Notes: generated from the sequence alone by a model not told the origin. A stretch of 64,000 nt of DNA from Planctomycetes bacterium syqfu (GCA_020974905.1 CP087563.1:1-64000), one strand, 5' to 3'. Counted from the first letter of the stretch, positions 1 through 9,499 are shown. Numbers and translations: made by a program.

Positions 1-657
1 CTGTTGATCGTTGACGGAGAAATCGTTGTACTCATTCACCCATTCGTAGCTGATGGCAGTGAAGCTTGCTTTTCCTCGCACGACATTGGAGAACGTGAGA
101 TAAATGGACGCGGTGTTCTTGTGGATGTGTGTGTCGAGGTAGTAGCAATGCCAATCGAAATCACCGACGGTGTGGTAACGGGTTTCGCTTGATCGCAGTG
201 TTTTGCCTTTGGCATTTTTGAGGACGATCCCGAAGTTGGGCGCTTTCCAGATGTCTTCGCGCATGCCTGCATTGTTGCCTTTCATCCAGACATAAAGACG
301 GAGTTTCTGGTTGGGGCGGAGGTCGATGTTGACTGGTTTGTCGAGGGTAACTTTCTCCTTGCCTTTGCCATCGACGGTGATGGCTTTGCCGGAGAATTGT
401 TTGTAGGGGGTGTTGATGGTGGCGTTGGTGAGCAGTGATGAATCTGCGAGTTCAGATAAATCGACAGGCATTGCAAAGTGATCGACACAGCCGTGCATGT
501 AGTATTGCCAGAGATCAGCAGGGCGGTTACTGACGCGATCGGTCTCGGTGAGTTGCAGAGAGGATTGAGCGCATGCGGGAAGTGTCATGAGTAATGATCC
601 AGAGAAAATCAGGCAGCACAATAGCATGCCCTTGTGATCAAGGGTGATCGGTTTCAT
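1..657 (-). CDS. secreted protein, N-terminal part (cut by window edge)
   Basis: An open frame of 219 codons starts at an ATG (655-657) and runs off the left edge without a stop, so the C-terminus is missing. Residues 1-31 form a classical signal peptide: MKP, a hydrophobic stretch around GMLLCCLIFSGSLLMTLP, then an ACAQS cleavage region. The mature part reads like a beta-sandwich: regular beta strands, WMKGNNAG and FDWHCYYLDTHIH are typical of carbohydrate-binding or jelly-roll domains in large extracellular glycoside hydrolases. No catalytic residues are visible in the part present. It is the last visible gene of a minus-strand run (LacI regulator, pseudopilin, DUF1961 protein, this gene), so an exported polysaccharide-acting enzyme is inferred. 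The family cannot be named. Confidence 0.75.
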   Translation of the reverse strand, partial: MKPITLDHKGMLLCCLIFSGSLLMTLPACAQSSLQLTETDRVSNRPADLWQYYMHGCVDHFAMPVDLSELADSSLLTNATINTPYKQFSGKAITVDGKGKEKVTLDKPVNIDLRPNQKLRLYVWMKGNNAGMREDIWKAPNFGIVLKNAKGKTLRSSETRYHTVGDFDWHCYYLDTHIHKNTASIYLTFSNVVRGKASFTAISYEWVNEYNDFSVNDQQ

Positions 658-691
658 TTTGCAACTCCTGTTGCGTTGGGTTGGGTGTTAG

Positions 692-710
692 GCTAAACCG
701 CGAGCGGTTT
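692..710. repeat. short palindrome, family C copy 1
   Basis: GCTAAACCGCGAGCGGTTT is a hairpin with arms AAACCGC/GCGGTTT. In reverse orientation it matches the core of two other copies (48042-48067 and 60630-60655). It lies in the short gap between the secreted protein gene and the DUF1961 gene. Confidence 0.55.
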
Positions 711-717
711 GCTTGGG

Positions 718-1398
718 TTAAAGTTTGAGTTCACGTATTTCCAGGTTGCTGTAGTCAGCAATCAGCGGGGCCATTTGTCTGAAACCAATGTAGCCTTCCT
801 GCCAGACCGGGCCGTAGGTTTGGCCATCATCTTCCCATTCAAAGCTGACCAGGTCGTTGACCTTGAACTGAATGCAGTTGTCGGCTTTGGTGACGGTGAT
901 GGTGTAGGGGCCGACGACATCAGCAACTGAAGGCATGGGGTCAGCGCCCTGGCACACCAGGTGAAAGCCTTTGCTCTTGCGCATATTGCAGGTGGTGAAC
1001 TGTCGTTCGGTGTCCTGTTTGCGGCGGAAGTAGGATGCATGGTAGGCATTCATATCGCTGTCAAAATATTGGTTGTATTTGCCTTCACGTGTTGCCAACG
1101 TGGGGTCGAAAAGGTCTTTGCCATCGTGACCATGTGCTGCAAACCAGAACATGGCAAGACCCGGTTCGCGGATGGGTTGGAATTGCCAGGATGCCTGAAA
1201 ACTGGCGGGCATGATTTTGGGACACCAGAACACAAAGTTGGATGCCTGTCCCAGTGACGGATCAAGTGCGTTTTCCATGCGCATTTTGCCACCGGGGAAT
1301 GTAATGCATGCCTGGCCTTCCATTTTAAAACCGTCAATGTCTTTTTCACTTTTCAGGGGATTTGAATAAATCACATCGCCAACAGTAAATGACTTCAT
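718..1398 (-). CDS. DUF1961 (YesU-like) family protein
   Basis: The 226-residue length and conserved segments (SNFVFWCPKIMPASF, PGLAMFWFAAHGHDGKDLFD, ending in GYIGFRQMAPLIADYSNLEI) match the DUF1961/YesU family. These are small single-domain beta-sandwich proteins of the concanavalin-like fold, found in pectin and rhamnogalacturonan gene clusters such as the yes cluster of Bacillus subtilis. There is no signal peptide, so it probably acts in the cytoplasm. Its biochemical role is not established in the family; carbohydrate binding or lyase-like action on unsaturated oligosaccharides is inference. It lies downstream of the pseudopilin and LacI genes on the same strand, in a likely operon. Confidence 0.8.
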   Translation of the reverse strand: MKSFTVGDVIYSNPLKSEKDIDGFKMEGQACITFPGGKMRMENALDPSLGQASNFVFWCPKIMPASFQASWQFQPIREPGLAMFWFAAHGHDGKDLFDPTLATREGKYNQYFDSDMNAYHASYFRRKQDTERQFTTCNMRKSKGFHLVCQGADPMPSVADVVGPYTITVTKADNCIQFKVNDLVSFEWEDDGQTYGPVWQEGYIGFRQMAPLIADYSNLEIRELKL

Positions 1399-1485
1399 CG
1401 TCTGCCTGCCTTTGTCAATTGTCTTACGAATGGGGAACAGACCAATTGTATGGAACTGACAGCAGTTTGCATCTTTACATTTAAC

Positions 1486-2103
1486 TTACTTGACGACATA
1501 CATGCTCTTTTCATAGTCGCGTTGGCTTGTGACGTGTCCGTCAAGGTAGAGTGAGTTGAAGGTTTCGTCATGCAAAGACGTGTTGAGCGTCTGGTAAATC
1601 CAGTGGTTGGTATTGGCCGTGTGATTGGAAGCGTTTTTGGGGATGGCATCAAAGTACCAAACCAAGGACGACTCTTTGCCAAACGCATCGACAACTGGGC
1701 GGATCACGGACTGGTCTGAGACCTGCTCGCCGGCCTTGCTGTCCCACCAGTGCGGATTGGTGAAGGTGAATCGTGGATCAATACCATAGACGAATTTCCA
1801 GCTCGGGCACTGCATCATCTTGGGATACGGGTCTTTTGACTTGTTGGAGATGTACTGACTGAAATAGTAGGACGGGAATTGGCCATCAAACCATTTGCGA
1901 ACCAGGGCGCCTTTGTTATCCGCCTGATACATGGCCAGGCCGATACCGACCTGATGCAACTGACTCATGCAGGTGCTGCGCCTTGCAGCGGTACGTGCTT
2001 TGGACAACGCTGGCAAAAGGATCGAGATCAGTATGGAGATGATCGAGATCACCACCAATAACTCAATGAGGGTAAAACCGTGTGAATGTTGATGTCGTGG
2101 CAT
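1486..2103 (-). CDS. type II pseudopilin-like protein (cassette 1)
   Basis: This 205-residue protein begins with a class III (prepilin) signal: a short basic leader, then [15 protein letters not shown] with Gly-Phe cleavage and Glu at +5, then a hydrophobic helix ending [12 protein letters not shown]. The C-terminal part contains [10 protein letters not shown], the LDGHV-type motif common in planctomycete and lentisphaeral H-X9-DG/DUF1559-like pseudopilins. I chose the ATG at 2101-2103 because AGGAAA lies about 8 nt before it; a TTG two codons upstream is less likely. It sits 42 bp after the LacI gene and before the DUF1961 gene. Fibre assembly through a type II secretion or pilus machine is inferred from the family; substrate recognition is speculation. 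Confidence 0.9.
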   Translation of the reverse strand: MPRHQHSHGFTLIELLVVISIISILISILLPALSKARTAARRSTCMSQLHQVGIGLAMYQADNKGALVRKWFDGQFPSYYFSQYISNKSKDPYPKMMQCPSWKFVYGIDPRFTFTNPHWWDSKAGEQVSDQSVIRPVVDAFGKESSLVWYFDAIPKNASNHTANTNHWIYQTLNTSLHDETFNSLYLDGHVTSQRDYEKSMYVVK

Positions 2104-2145
2104 GGTCAATTTCCTTTTTGCTGATTAGAGCAAGTGGGATTGGCA

Positions 2146-3153
2146 TTAAATGGTTTGGCCGGTGACTTCCGTAAACGGGACGGTGACCGTATCGATATCC
2201 GATTTGCGGTCAGCAATACGTTGTTCCATCATCTGGACCGACTGGTTGGCAAACTTCTCGTGATCAAGCACCATCGTGTTGACCGCGATCCCCAACTCAC
2301 GAATGGGTAAATCAGCAATCGCCATCAAGGCAAGCTCATCGGGGACTTTAATCTGCAATTGACTGGCTGAGTACAGCGTGGTCAAGGTGGTATTGGAACC
2401 ATTGGTCACGACAGCAGTGGGGCGATTGCTGCTTGAGAGTATTTGCTGGATATGTTCGCTACGCTGTCCAATCTCCCAGGTGGGGTAGATTTCCTGTGTG
2501 TGGACGCGCGGCTCAAGGCCTGCATCCTGCATGGCTTTTTCGTAACCAGCCTGGCGATGTGCAACGCTGTAATGCAGTTGGCGACCGTAGTACAGATACG
2601 CGATTTCGCGATGCCCCGCTTCGATGAGCTTGGTCGTCGCACGGTACCCGGCATCCAAGTCATCCGGGTGCACCGCATTGATCGGCAGGTCTGCATTCAT
2701 CCACACCGCTGGGATACGATCGCTATTAATCATATCCACCAACTGCGCGGGGAAATGGGACGTGTAGTAAACCAGCAAGCCGTCCACTGCCCATTGTCGC
2801 AGCAGTTTGGGTAACTGACCTTCAGTTGTCAGTTGCGAGTCATCCAGTTGACCGACGATCAGGTGCTTGTCCAACTGGTGATGTTGCTTGAGCAAGGCCG
2901 CCTGGGTATGCCAGTGAATCGTGGCTTTATGCATGATGCTGCTCAGGAGCAAGCCGGTTGCGTTGAATCTTTTGGAGCGAATGGCTGAGGCAGCAGCATT
3001 GGTGCGATAGTTATATTTCCGCGCCAAACGACGAATGTTCTCCGCCCGTTTGATGGTACTCGGCCAGACTTCCTTGGTTTTCCCGTTGAGAACACGCGCA
3101 ACGGTATGCTTGGAAACCCCTGCCTCAGCTGCGATTAACTCAAGTTTGCTCAT
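2146..3153 (-). CDS. LacI-family transcriptional regulator (cassette 1)
   Basis: 335 residues. The N-terminal LacI helix-turn-helix (LELIAAEAGVSKHTVARVLNG, residues about 3-24) and hinge helix (NAAASAIRSKRF) are followed by a periplasmic-binding-protein-like sugar-sensing domain to the C-terminus. The family binds operators as dimers and responds to sugars or sugar phosphates. Two tandem 16-bp palindromic sites lie 13-45 bp upstream of its start codon, which suggests autoregulation and control of the downstream pseudopilin, DUF1961 and secreted-protein genes. The inducer is unknown; the DUF1961 neighbour hints at a pectin-type glycan. Confidence 0.92.
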   Translation of the reverse strand: MSKLELIAAEAGVSKHTVARVLNGKTKEVWPSTIKRAENIRRLARKYNYRTNAAASAIRSKRFNATGLLLSSIMHKATIHWHTQAALLKQHHQLDKHLIVGQLDDSQLTTEGQLPKLLRQWAVDGLLVYYTSHFPAQLVDMINSDRIPAVWMNADLPINAVHPDDLDAGYRATTKLIEAGHREIAYLYYGRQLHYSVAHRQAGYEKAMQDAGLEPRVHTQEIYPTWEIGQRSEHIQQILSSSNRPTAVVTNGSNTTLTTLYSASQLQIKVPDELALMAIADLPIRELGIAVNTMVLDHEKFANQSVQMMEQRIADRKSDIDTVTVPFTEVTGQTI

Positions 3154-3165
3154 GATCTGGCCTTA

Positions 3166-3198
3166 TTGCTATCGGTAGCAAATTGCTATCAGTAGCAT
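3166..3198. promoter_or_regulatory. tandem LacI-type operator
   Basis: Two nearly identical palindromes follow each other: TTGCTATCGGTAGCAA at 3166-3181 and TTGCTATCAGTAGCAT at 3183-3198. Their arms are TTGCTA/TAGCAA and TTGCTA/TAGCAT, with centres 17 bp apart. They end 13 bp before the start codon of the LacI gene, the usual place for an autoregulatory operator. Regulation itself is inferred. Confidence 0.7.
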
Positions 3199-3499
3199 AT
3201 TAGGCAGGCCAATCTCTCAAGACAAGTTGGCTGAAAACTTTTTTCTGTCGTTATGCATCTTTTATCCGGACTTAAAAGTATGAAGTAATTCTGGTAGATC
3301 AGGCGATATAACAGTATTCTGTTTTCGTACTAGCAAAAGTTTTACGAGACATTCAGAGGACAACTCTGTATGATATTGACTCAACTTAGGTGATACCCGG
3401 GTGACACGGACTTCTTCATGTAGCCCACGTACTTGGCTGGCAGGAAGCCGGTTGGGCAAAAGTCCAGACAGGGATCACATCAGTTCACACGACCCAATG

Positions 3500-3519
3500 C
3501 CCCAGGATGGAACCTGGGG
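3500..3519 (+). promoter_or_regulatory. leader hairpin before radical SAM gene
   Basis: CCCCAGG-atggaa-CCTGGGG is a perfect 7-bp stem with a 6-nt loop, 21 bp upstream of the ATG at 3541. It has no U-tract, so it is not an intrinsic terminator. It could mask or position the ribosome site, or be a protein-binding site. Confidence 0.4.
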
Positions 3520-3540
3520 TGGGATAAAGGCTTTGATTGA

Positions 3541-5313
3541 ATGACAACCATCTCGCTCCCGCAACGTTCCACAACAAACAGCCATTGTTCAGACATCCCC
3601 CAACACCCGCTGGGTTCCAAAGCCAAGGTACTTTTTACCTCGGTCTTCGGTCCTTATGCACAGGATGACGAATTCGGCTCACGTAAACTCAATCCCATGG
3701 AGCTGTATCACAACCAGGTCACACGCGTGCAGGGACCGTTCTCCCTTCGCATGTTCCATCGCTCCTGGGGCATCATGATGATTCGCGATAACATTGCCAA
3801 CCCAACAACACTGTTGGACTTCCCAACCTATGATCGCTTCGTCGAGGAAATCACCACCAAGCAGTACGACGTGATCGGCATTACCTCCATCATGCCCAAC
3901 ATGCACAAAGCCAAGCATATGTGCGAGCTGATCCGCAAGCATCAGCCCAATGCCACCATTGTCATCGGCGGTCACATTGCAAACGTTCATACGCTTTCTG
4001 AATTTCTCGATGCAGATCACATCGTCCAAGGTGAAGGCATCAGTTGGTTCCGCAAGTTCCTCGGCCAGAATGCAGAAGCGCCCGTCAAACACCCACGTAT
4101 CCTCTCAGGCTTCGGCACGCGTTCCATGGGTATCACCCTCCGTGACAAACCCGGTGACGTGGCTGCATCGCTCATCCCTTCCGTCGGTTGCCCATTGGGT
4201 TGTAACTTCTGCTCAACCTCACACATGTTCGGTGGTAAAGGCAAGTTCATCGAGTTCTACAAAACCGGTGATGACATCTTCCAGATCATGTGCGACCTGG
4301 AACGTGATCTGAAGGTCAACTCCTTCTTCATCATGGACGAAAACTTCCTCATCCATAAAGACAAGGCACTGCGTATCCTCGAACTGATGCAGCAAAACGA
4401 CAAAGCCTGGTCACTGTATGTCTTCAGCTCTGCCAATGTTCTGCGCACCTACACCATGGAGCAACTCATCGGCCTGGGTATCTCCTGGGTCTGGATGGGG
4501 CTCGAAGGCAAGGACAGCAAGTACACCAAGCTCAAAAACATTGATGCTCATGAACTGATCCGCAATCTCCAGGCTAACGGTATCCGCGTGCTCGGTTCCT
4601 CCATCGTCGGCATGGAAGAACACACGCCGGAGAACATCGATGAAGCCATCGAATACTCCGCGAGTTTCGATACCGAGTTCCATCAGTTCATGCTCTACAC
4701 GCCAATCCCAGGCACGCCGCTGTGGAAAGAGCACGAAGACGCTGGCACACTCGTGGACCCCGAATGCAAGAACACCGCAGACAGCCACGGCCAACTCCGT
4801 TTCAGTCATGTGCATCCCAACATTCCCGCTGGCATGGAAACCAACATGCTCGTCCGGGCCTTTACACGTGACTTCGAAGTCAACGGTTCCAGCGTCATCC
4901 GCGTTTTCCGTACCACGCTCAAGGGTTTCAAGAAGCATCGCAACCATCCTGATGAACGCGTCCGTCGCCGCTTCTTCCAGGACGGAAAAGACTTGGCCAT
5001 CACCGGCGCAGCAGCCGTCTGGGCCTGTCGTAAATGGTTCAAGGACAATCCAGCGATGTATCGCAAGATGGACGACCTGCTTGCTGAGTTCTATCACACC
5101 TTTGGCATCAAGTCCCGCTTGGTTGCTCCCCTTGGTGGACGCTACATTCTCAAGCAACTCAAGGCTGAGCAGAAGCGTCTGGACGAAGGTTGGACCTACG
5201 AGCCCCAGACCTTCTACGAAAAGACCAATCAGCCCGACGCCCACACCGCACCAGTCAAAACCACCTTTGCCGTCGGCAATTGGCAAGCGCCTCTGGCTAC
5301 ACCGCAAATCTGA
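3541..5313 (+). CDS. B12-binding domain radical SAM protein
   Basis: 590 residues. Residues about 30-170 form a cobalamin-binding-like Rossmann domain (DVIGITSIMPNMHKAKHM, TIVIGGHIANVH, HIVQGEG), but the canonical DxHxxG cobalamin ligand motif is not seen. A radical SAM domain follows, with the cluster motif CPLGCNFC (Cys217, Cys221, Cys224), which binds a 4Fe-4S cluster and S-adenosylmethionine. FFIMDENFLIHK and GLEGKDSKYTKL fit the barrel. The C-terminal 150 residues are helical. It stands alone between a divergent regulator and its own terminator, so no substrate can be deduced; methyltransferases, oxidative cyclases and hopanoid or lipid-modifying enzymes share this layout. Confidence 0.88.
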   Translation: MTTISLPQRSTTNSHCSDIPQHPLGSKAKVLFTSVFGPYAQDDEFGSRKLNPMELYHNQVTRVQGPFSLRMFHRSWGIMMIRDNIANPTTLLDFPTYDRFVEEITTKQYDVIGITSIMPNMHKAKHMCELIRKHQPNATIVIGGHIANVHTLSEFLDADHIVQGEGISWFRKFLGQNAEAPVKHPRILSGFGTRSMGITLRDKPGDVAASLIPSVGCPLGCNFCSTSHMFGGKGKFIEFYKTGDDIFQIMCDLERDLKVNSFFIMDENFLIHKDKALRILELMQQNDKAWSLYVFSSANVLRTYTMEQLIGLGISWVWMGLEGKDSKYTKLKNIDAHELIRNLQANGIRVLGSSIVGMEEHTPENIDEAIEYSASFDTEFHQFMLYTPIPGTPLWKEHEDAGTLVDPECKNTADSHGQLRFSHVHPNIPAGMETNMLVRAFTRDFEVNGSSVIRVFRTTLKGFKKHRNHPDERVRRRFFQDGKDLAITGAAAVWACRKWFKDNPAMYRKMDDLLAEFYHTFGIKSRLVAPLGGRYILKQLKAEQKRLDEGWTYEPQTFYEKTNQPDAHTAPVKTTFAVGNWQAPLATPQI

Positions 5314-5366
5314 TCTGCTAACAGCGGACCAAAACGTTGATCGCTTTGTCAACAACATAAACAAAC

Positions 5367-5402
5367 AAAAACCCGCGAGAACGAACCTTCTCGCGGGTTT
5401 TT
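5367..5402 (+). terminator. rho-independent terminator of radical SAM gene
   Basis: AAAACCCGCGAGA and TCTCGCGGGTTTT flank a short loop and run into T residues, 54 bp after the stop codon. The A-tract before the stem makes it potentially bidirectional, so it may also end the convergent pseudopilin operon. Confidence 0.9.
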
Positions 5403-5558
5403 GTTTGGCTCACATGCGATCTCATCATCGCGATACTGTCTTCATGCTTTTCGAATCGATGACATCTTCTTGCCTGTTGTCTACGCTCTGTTAGCCGCGT
5501 TGCGTCGCTATGCGGCTACAGGATCAACCGACTGACAATGTCACAAAACACACATAGA

Positions 5559-8500
5559 TCAATCAAATTCATACACACCAATAATGCGCGGGACACTGGC
5601 GCCATCTGCCATGTTGGATCGATCGAACACGGCAATGACCTGCTTGGATTCCACCGGTCCACGCGTGAAGTTGCCCGTGGGATACCCGCGAATGAGAATG
5701 TATGCTGTAAAGAAATCACTGCGAGCGGATGCAACACCCATCAGGTGACGGGCAAACATCAATGATTCCTCACGGTCGTCAGATATGCCGTCAGCGACCC
5801 ACTGGTCTTTATTTTCAAAATCGACATACACGCCAGCATTCAAGTATGTATCACCGCTGGTTGCGTCCAGTATCGTTGCGCCGGAGGCGACCAGAGCACG
5901 ATACAACTCAGATGAACTGGCAAAGCCTTTGTTGGTGCGCCAATTCGTGCCACGACCTGCACCTTCACGGTAATTCTTGATGGCGTTGGCAATGCTGGTT
6001 CGATTGGATGACGAGGGCACCGGCAAAATCTTCTCAAGCAAGTGCGTCGGTGCCGTGTTGATATTCACCGTACCTGGCACAAGCAATTCATCTTCTTCAT
6101 CGGTCTCCGAATCACCATCGTTGTCCAACAAATCGGTGTTGGGGCGATGAATGGTCAAGCGATCCATTAAGGCCAGAGCATGCGGAACCGCCATACTGTT
6201 ACTGCCAGCGACGACGGTCGTTTCCATCGGCAGCATTAGATCACTCAAATGCCCCGTACTGGAAATGAATGAAGTGTTCCCCAGAATGTCAGGCAACGTG
6301 GTTAGATCGGAAGGTCCAGCAATGACAATCTGCATCAACTCCGCGAGATTGGCAATCGGGTAACCATCGGTCATCGAACGCCAGTGTTCAGCCCAGTTGG
6401 CACCGGGAGGTTGATTGAGCGAACTGGCATAATGCTGGGATAAACAGATATACGTGGTGTCATCGTTTTGTTTGCGGACCACATCACCGACAAAATATTC
6501 CCGATCAACTTGCCATGCGTAATGCGGTGCACGCATGTTGGTGTGCAGGAATTGATCGCCACTGCCTCGGATACCTGTCGACGGATTGCTTTTGCCAACA
6601 CCGGGAATCTGCACCCAATTGTCTGAATCATCAGCAATGGTGGTTGTGCCGGAGGTATGTGCAATCATGCAGGCGAAGTATTTGCTGCTACCGTCAAACA
6701 CGAGGGAATTGACGCTATATCCCTGGTTCTGATTCCACGTATTGGGTTTGGTGGTTTTATCCGGCTTGCCGATTTGAGCGAAGTACGCGCTGTGTGGTGC
6801 TACGGTCGCATAAGTCGAATCCATGGTGTCATAACGCACCCAATCACTATCAGCATGAGCAAAGGCTTCCAAGCCATCAGTGCTACCAATGGCTGTTGCC
6901 TGCACGTAGAACATGTTTTCGTCATCGGCAAGCGTCCAGTTGGCGTTGGCCGATGGATCGGCTCCACTTGCATTATCCGCCGTGGTGCAGCGATAGATCA
7001 TAAAGTCCACGGTGCTGCGCACTTCAGCATCCACCGCGTAATTCGATGCTGCAACCCAATCGGGATAAGTGTCGTAAAAAACCGTTTTGCTCAAGGATTG
7101 GCTCGGCCGCCATGCTTTGACAGTGGTGGATTGGTAGGGGAAATCAACTGCGGTAGTGCTCCCCGTTTCACCGCTGTCTTGTGTGGCAGCATAGAGATTC
7201 AACTTGATGGGCTTGCTGGTGTCGAAACTATCGGGGATCAGCCAGGGACCGGCATCAACCACGATGATTTTCCGACGCCAGTAATCGTGATTGGACACGT
7301 ACGTGGTCGATTCATTCGGCGCTCGTGATGCAGAACCTGTATGAGCCTGTATGCATTCATAAACCTCATGCACATAGGGAAGCGGCAAGGTGGTGTCTTC
7401 AACGTACACCAAATCACCGACAGAATATGATGTGCCGTTTGTGTATTCGCTGTATCGCTTGTCCATTACCGAGCCTTCAATCTTGTTAAAGACATAGCCA
7501 AGGACACTATCGCGATCTCTGATAAGGGCACTGGTTTTGGTACTTGTCGAACCACCGGTTGAGTCATGGTAAAGAATGATCTTCTGTTCCGGGTACAGCC
7601 ATTCATCACCGTGGTTGGCATTGCGTACAGCCGTCTGAATGATGTCAGTGAGTCGACCACTTGCGGTGAACTTGACCGTACGTGGCACGTTGCTGGTATC
7701 GACATAGGTCATGTCAATGAAGATATCAGCAATGGGGATCGGCTGCGTGTGTGGGTTAAACAACTCAAAGGCATAGCCGGTGGTGCCAGTGGGGTTACCC
7801 GAGGCCGGCCAGAAATTATTGGTACTTGCCATCGACCCCAAACTGCTGACTGCTACGGGACGCTGTGTGTAAACCTCAGTGATTGCGGGCCAGAGCTCAA
7901 GGCCGTTTTGTGTCCGGTAAGTGTTCATCCAGTTGTCAGCATCGACATGATCCATGAAGTTGGCGACGAACTGATTGCTGTACGTTTGAATTTCGTTATC
8001 AGTCATTCCTTCAAAGGCAGCGCCGCGCCCAAGGACTTTGTACACTTCCAATGCCAGCGCATCTTTCTTGGCAAGTTTCTGAACTGCACTATCCGTGGAC
8101 AGTGGGATGTATTGGTTGATGTCCTGCTTGAGTAAAAAGGCAACGTCATTGAATTGGGCAGGAGTGTAAGTTGTCCCATTGAAGGTGACATTGGCACTGA
8201 CATCATCCAGACGCATGGCGTAGATTGATGCACCGTTGCGCGTGGTGATCTGATGGCGGGGTTCACTTTCAAAAAACGTCTGCATTGTCGAAGCCGTTGG
8301 GCCGTCCCAGTCTTCCCATGTATTTTCTGCTGAACTGGATTGTCTGAGTAACGTGTCCAGCCCCACCGTGTTTTTTTCAATGGAGGCAGTCTGGTCTGCA
8401 TTGTTCAAACCGTTGCGGTAACGCAGTTCCATTTCATCGGTGGTGGTCCAACTGGCATAACCAGCTGTGTAATTGCTCCAGCGTCTTGCTGCCTGATGCC

Positions 8501-9476
8501 AGAAGTTGTAACGCGAGATGCTGTCAGTGATCCAGCCGATGCGGGGGCTGCTGACTGATGCGCCAAAACGCGTGGTATAGAAGTCGAGCAGATCGTTCGT
8601 TGGGGCGCTCGCATTCACCTTGTAATAGAAGTTGGAAAAATCCAACTCCGAAGGGAAAAGCCATCTCGGGGCATCGTGATAACTGTCAAACGTATCCGCT
8701 GCAGTCACCTGTCCCAATGCCGTGTTGGCATTGACCATGCCTGAGTTGTCAATGATGCGAACCGCCATGATGTAACTGACACCAGAAATCTGGCGGATCG
8801 GGGCCCAGGTCCATTTGCTGTCGAGAATGCCATCGCCATCGGCGTCGGCACCGAGTTCTTCGTAATTACCACTTTCGTCATCATCAAGATAGGTCCCATT
8901 ACTTGCACCGGTAAAAGGCACATCCTTATCCATATGCCAGTATGGACCACTCAGCGTGTAGTCCACCGCGCGTTCGACAGGGACAGTTTTACCAGCTCCG
9001 ATTTTGGGGATTTTCAGGAAGTAGCCATTAAGGTTGGTGATATGCGGCCAGACCGGTGTGCTGCCCCAGGTTGGTTCGGAACTGGCTAACCATGTGTCAT
9101 CGAGAAAACCGCCGGTTGCATTGGTCAGGTAGTAGCTGTTGGTTGATTCATCGTAAAGTTCAATGGGATATTTGATGTTGGCAGGATCGTTGTCATTGGT
9201 CCAGGGATAGTCGTAAGGTTCGTCGGTCGTCCCATCGAACATCACCGAACTTTCATTGACCAGGTCATTGCGCAGCACTTCCCCGATGTAGACCATGGCC
9301 GCCCCGGCGACAACATCAATGTTATTTTCTATGCCAGCGACGGAGGCAATACGGTCGTAACGCGCCAGTTGGATATACGCTGTACCGATCAAGGCCAGCA
9401 TCACCAACATGACCACAACGGCAAGCATCACGGACCCACGGCCTCGTGTGACGGTCTTGTTTTTCTGGTTAAACAT
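5559..9476 (-). CDS. giant GspK/PilX-like minor pseudopilin with four chitin-binding-like repeats
   Basis: 1305 residues from an ATG at 9476, preceded by AAAGGA; a TTG nine codons earlier is less likely. The N-terminus RGRGSVMLAVVVMLVML is a short basic leader plus hydrophobic helix, as in GspK/PilX minor pseudopilins. PGTVNINTAPTHLLEKIL near residue 1155 matches the GspK helix-hairpin-helix region. DADGDGILD (about residue 215) and DNDGDSETDEEDE look like calcium-binding loops. Four segments at about residues 674-734, 802-854, 912-957 and 984-1032 repeat the pattern W/Y, then Y-x-V-G/D-x-x-V, then Y-x-C, then a final W, as in CBM5/12 chitin-binding modules. GspK caps the pseudopilus, so a carbohydrate-binding tip is inferred. 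It is the last gene of the operon. Confidence 0.8.
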   Translation of the reverse strand: MFNQKNKTVTRGRGSVMLAVVVMLVMLALIGTAYIQLARYDRIASVAGIENNIDVVAGAAMVYIGEVLRNDLVNESSVMFDGTTDEPYDYPWTNDNDPANIKYPIELYDESTNSYYLTNATGGFLDDTWLASSEPTWGSTPVWPHITNLNGYFLKIPKIGAGKTVPVERAVDYTLSGPYWHMDKDVPFTGASNGTYLDDDESGNYEELGADADGDGILDSKWTWAPIRQISGVSYIMAVRIIDNSGMVNANTALGQVTAADTFDSYHDAPRWLFPSELDFSNFYYKVNASAPTNDLLDFYTTRFGASVSSPRIGWITDSISRYNFWHQAARRWSNYTAGYASWTTTDEMELRYRNGLNNADQTASIEKNTVGLDTLLRQSSSAENTWEDWDGPTASTMQTFFESEPRHQITTRNGASIYAMRLDDVSANVTFNGTTYTPAQFNDVAFLLKQDINQYIPLSTDSAVQKLAKKDALALEVYKVLGRGAAFEGMTDNEIQTYSNQFVANFMDHVDADNWMNTYRTQNGLELWPAITEVYTQRPVAVSSLGSMASTNNFWPASGNPTGTTGYAFELFNPHTQPIPIADIFIDMTYVDTSNVPRTVKFTASGRLTDIIQTAVRNANHGDEWLYPEQKIILYHDSTGGSTSTKTSALIRDRDSVLGYVFNKIEGSVMDKRYSEYTNGTSYSVGDLVYVEDTTLPLPYVHEVYECIQAHTGSASRAPNESTTYVSNHDYWRRKIIVVDAGPWLIPDSFDTSKPIKLNLYAATQDSGETGSTTAVDFPYQSTTVKAWRPSQSLSKTVFYDTYPDWVAASNYAVDAEVRSTVDFMIYRCTTADNASGADPSANANWTLADDENMFYVQATAIGSTDGLEAFAHADSDWVRYDTMDSTYATVAPHSAYFAQIGKPDKTTKPNTWNQNQGYSVNSLVFDGSSKYFACMIAHTSGTTTIADDSDNWVQIPGVGKSNPSTGIRGSGDQFLHTNMRAPHYAWQVDREYFVGDVVRKQNDDTTYICLSQHYASSLNQPPGANWAEHWRSMTDGYPIANLAELMQIVIAGPSDLTTLPDILGNTSFISSTGHLSDLMLPMETTVVAGSNSMAVPHALALMDRLTIHRPNTDLLDNDGDSETDEEDELLVPGTVNINTAPTHLLEKILPVPSSSNRTSIANAIKNYREGAGRGTNWRTNKGFASSSELYRALVASGATILDATSGDTYLNAGVYVDFENKDQWVADGISDDREESLMFARHLMGVASARSDFFTAYILIRGYPTGNFTRGPVESKQVIAVFDRSNMADGASVPRIIGVYEFD

Positions 9477-9499
9477 GGCTGATCCTTTCAGTAAGCCGA

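Larger units (their letters stand above)
3154..3540. other. 387-bp divergent intergenic region
   Basis: This gap separates the minus-strand LacI gene from the plus-strand radical SAM gene. It holds the tandem LacI-type operator (3166-3198) and a hairpin just upstream of the radical SAM start (3500-3519). Promoters for both directions must lie here but I could not place -35/-10 boxes with confidence. No convincing coding frame is present. Confidence 0.6.

Noticed and set aside
4411-5364. 317-codon open frame antisense to the radical SAM gene
   Set aside because: It mirrors the codon bias of the strongly supported gene on the other strand, has no family features and runs across that gene's stop codon.
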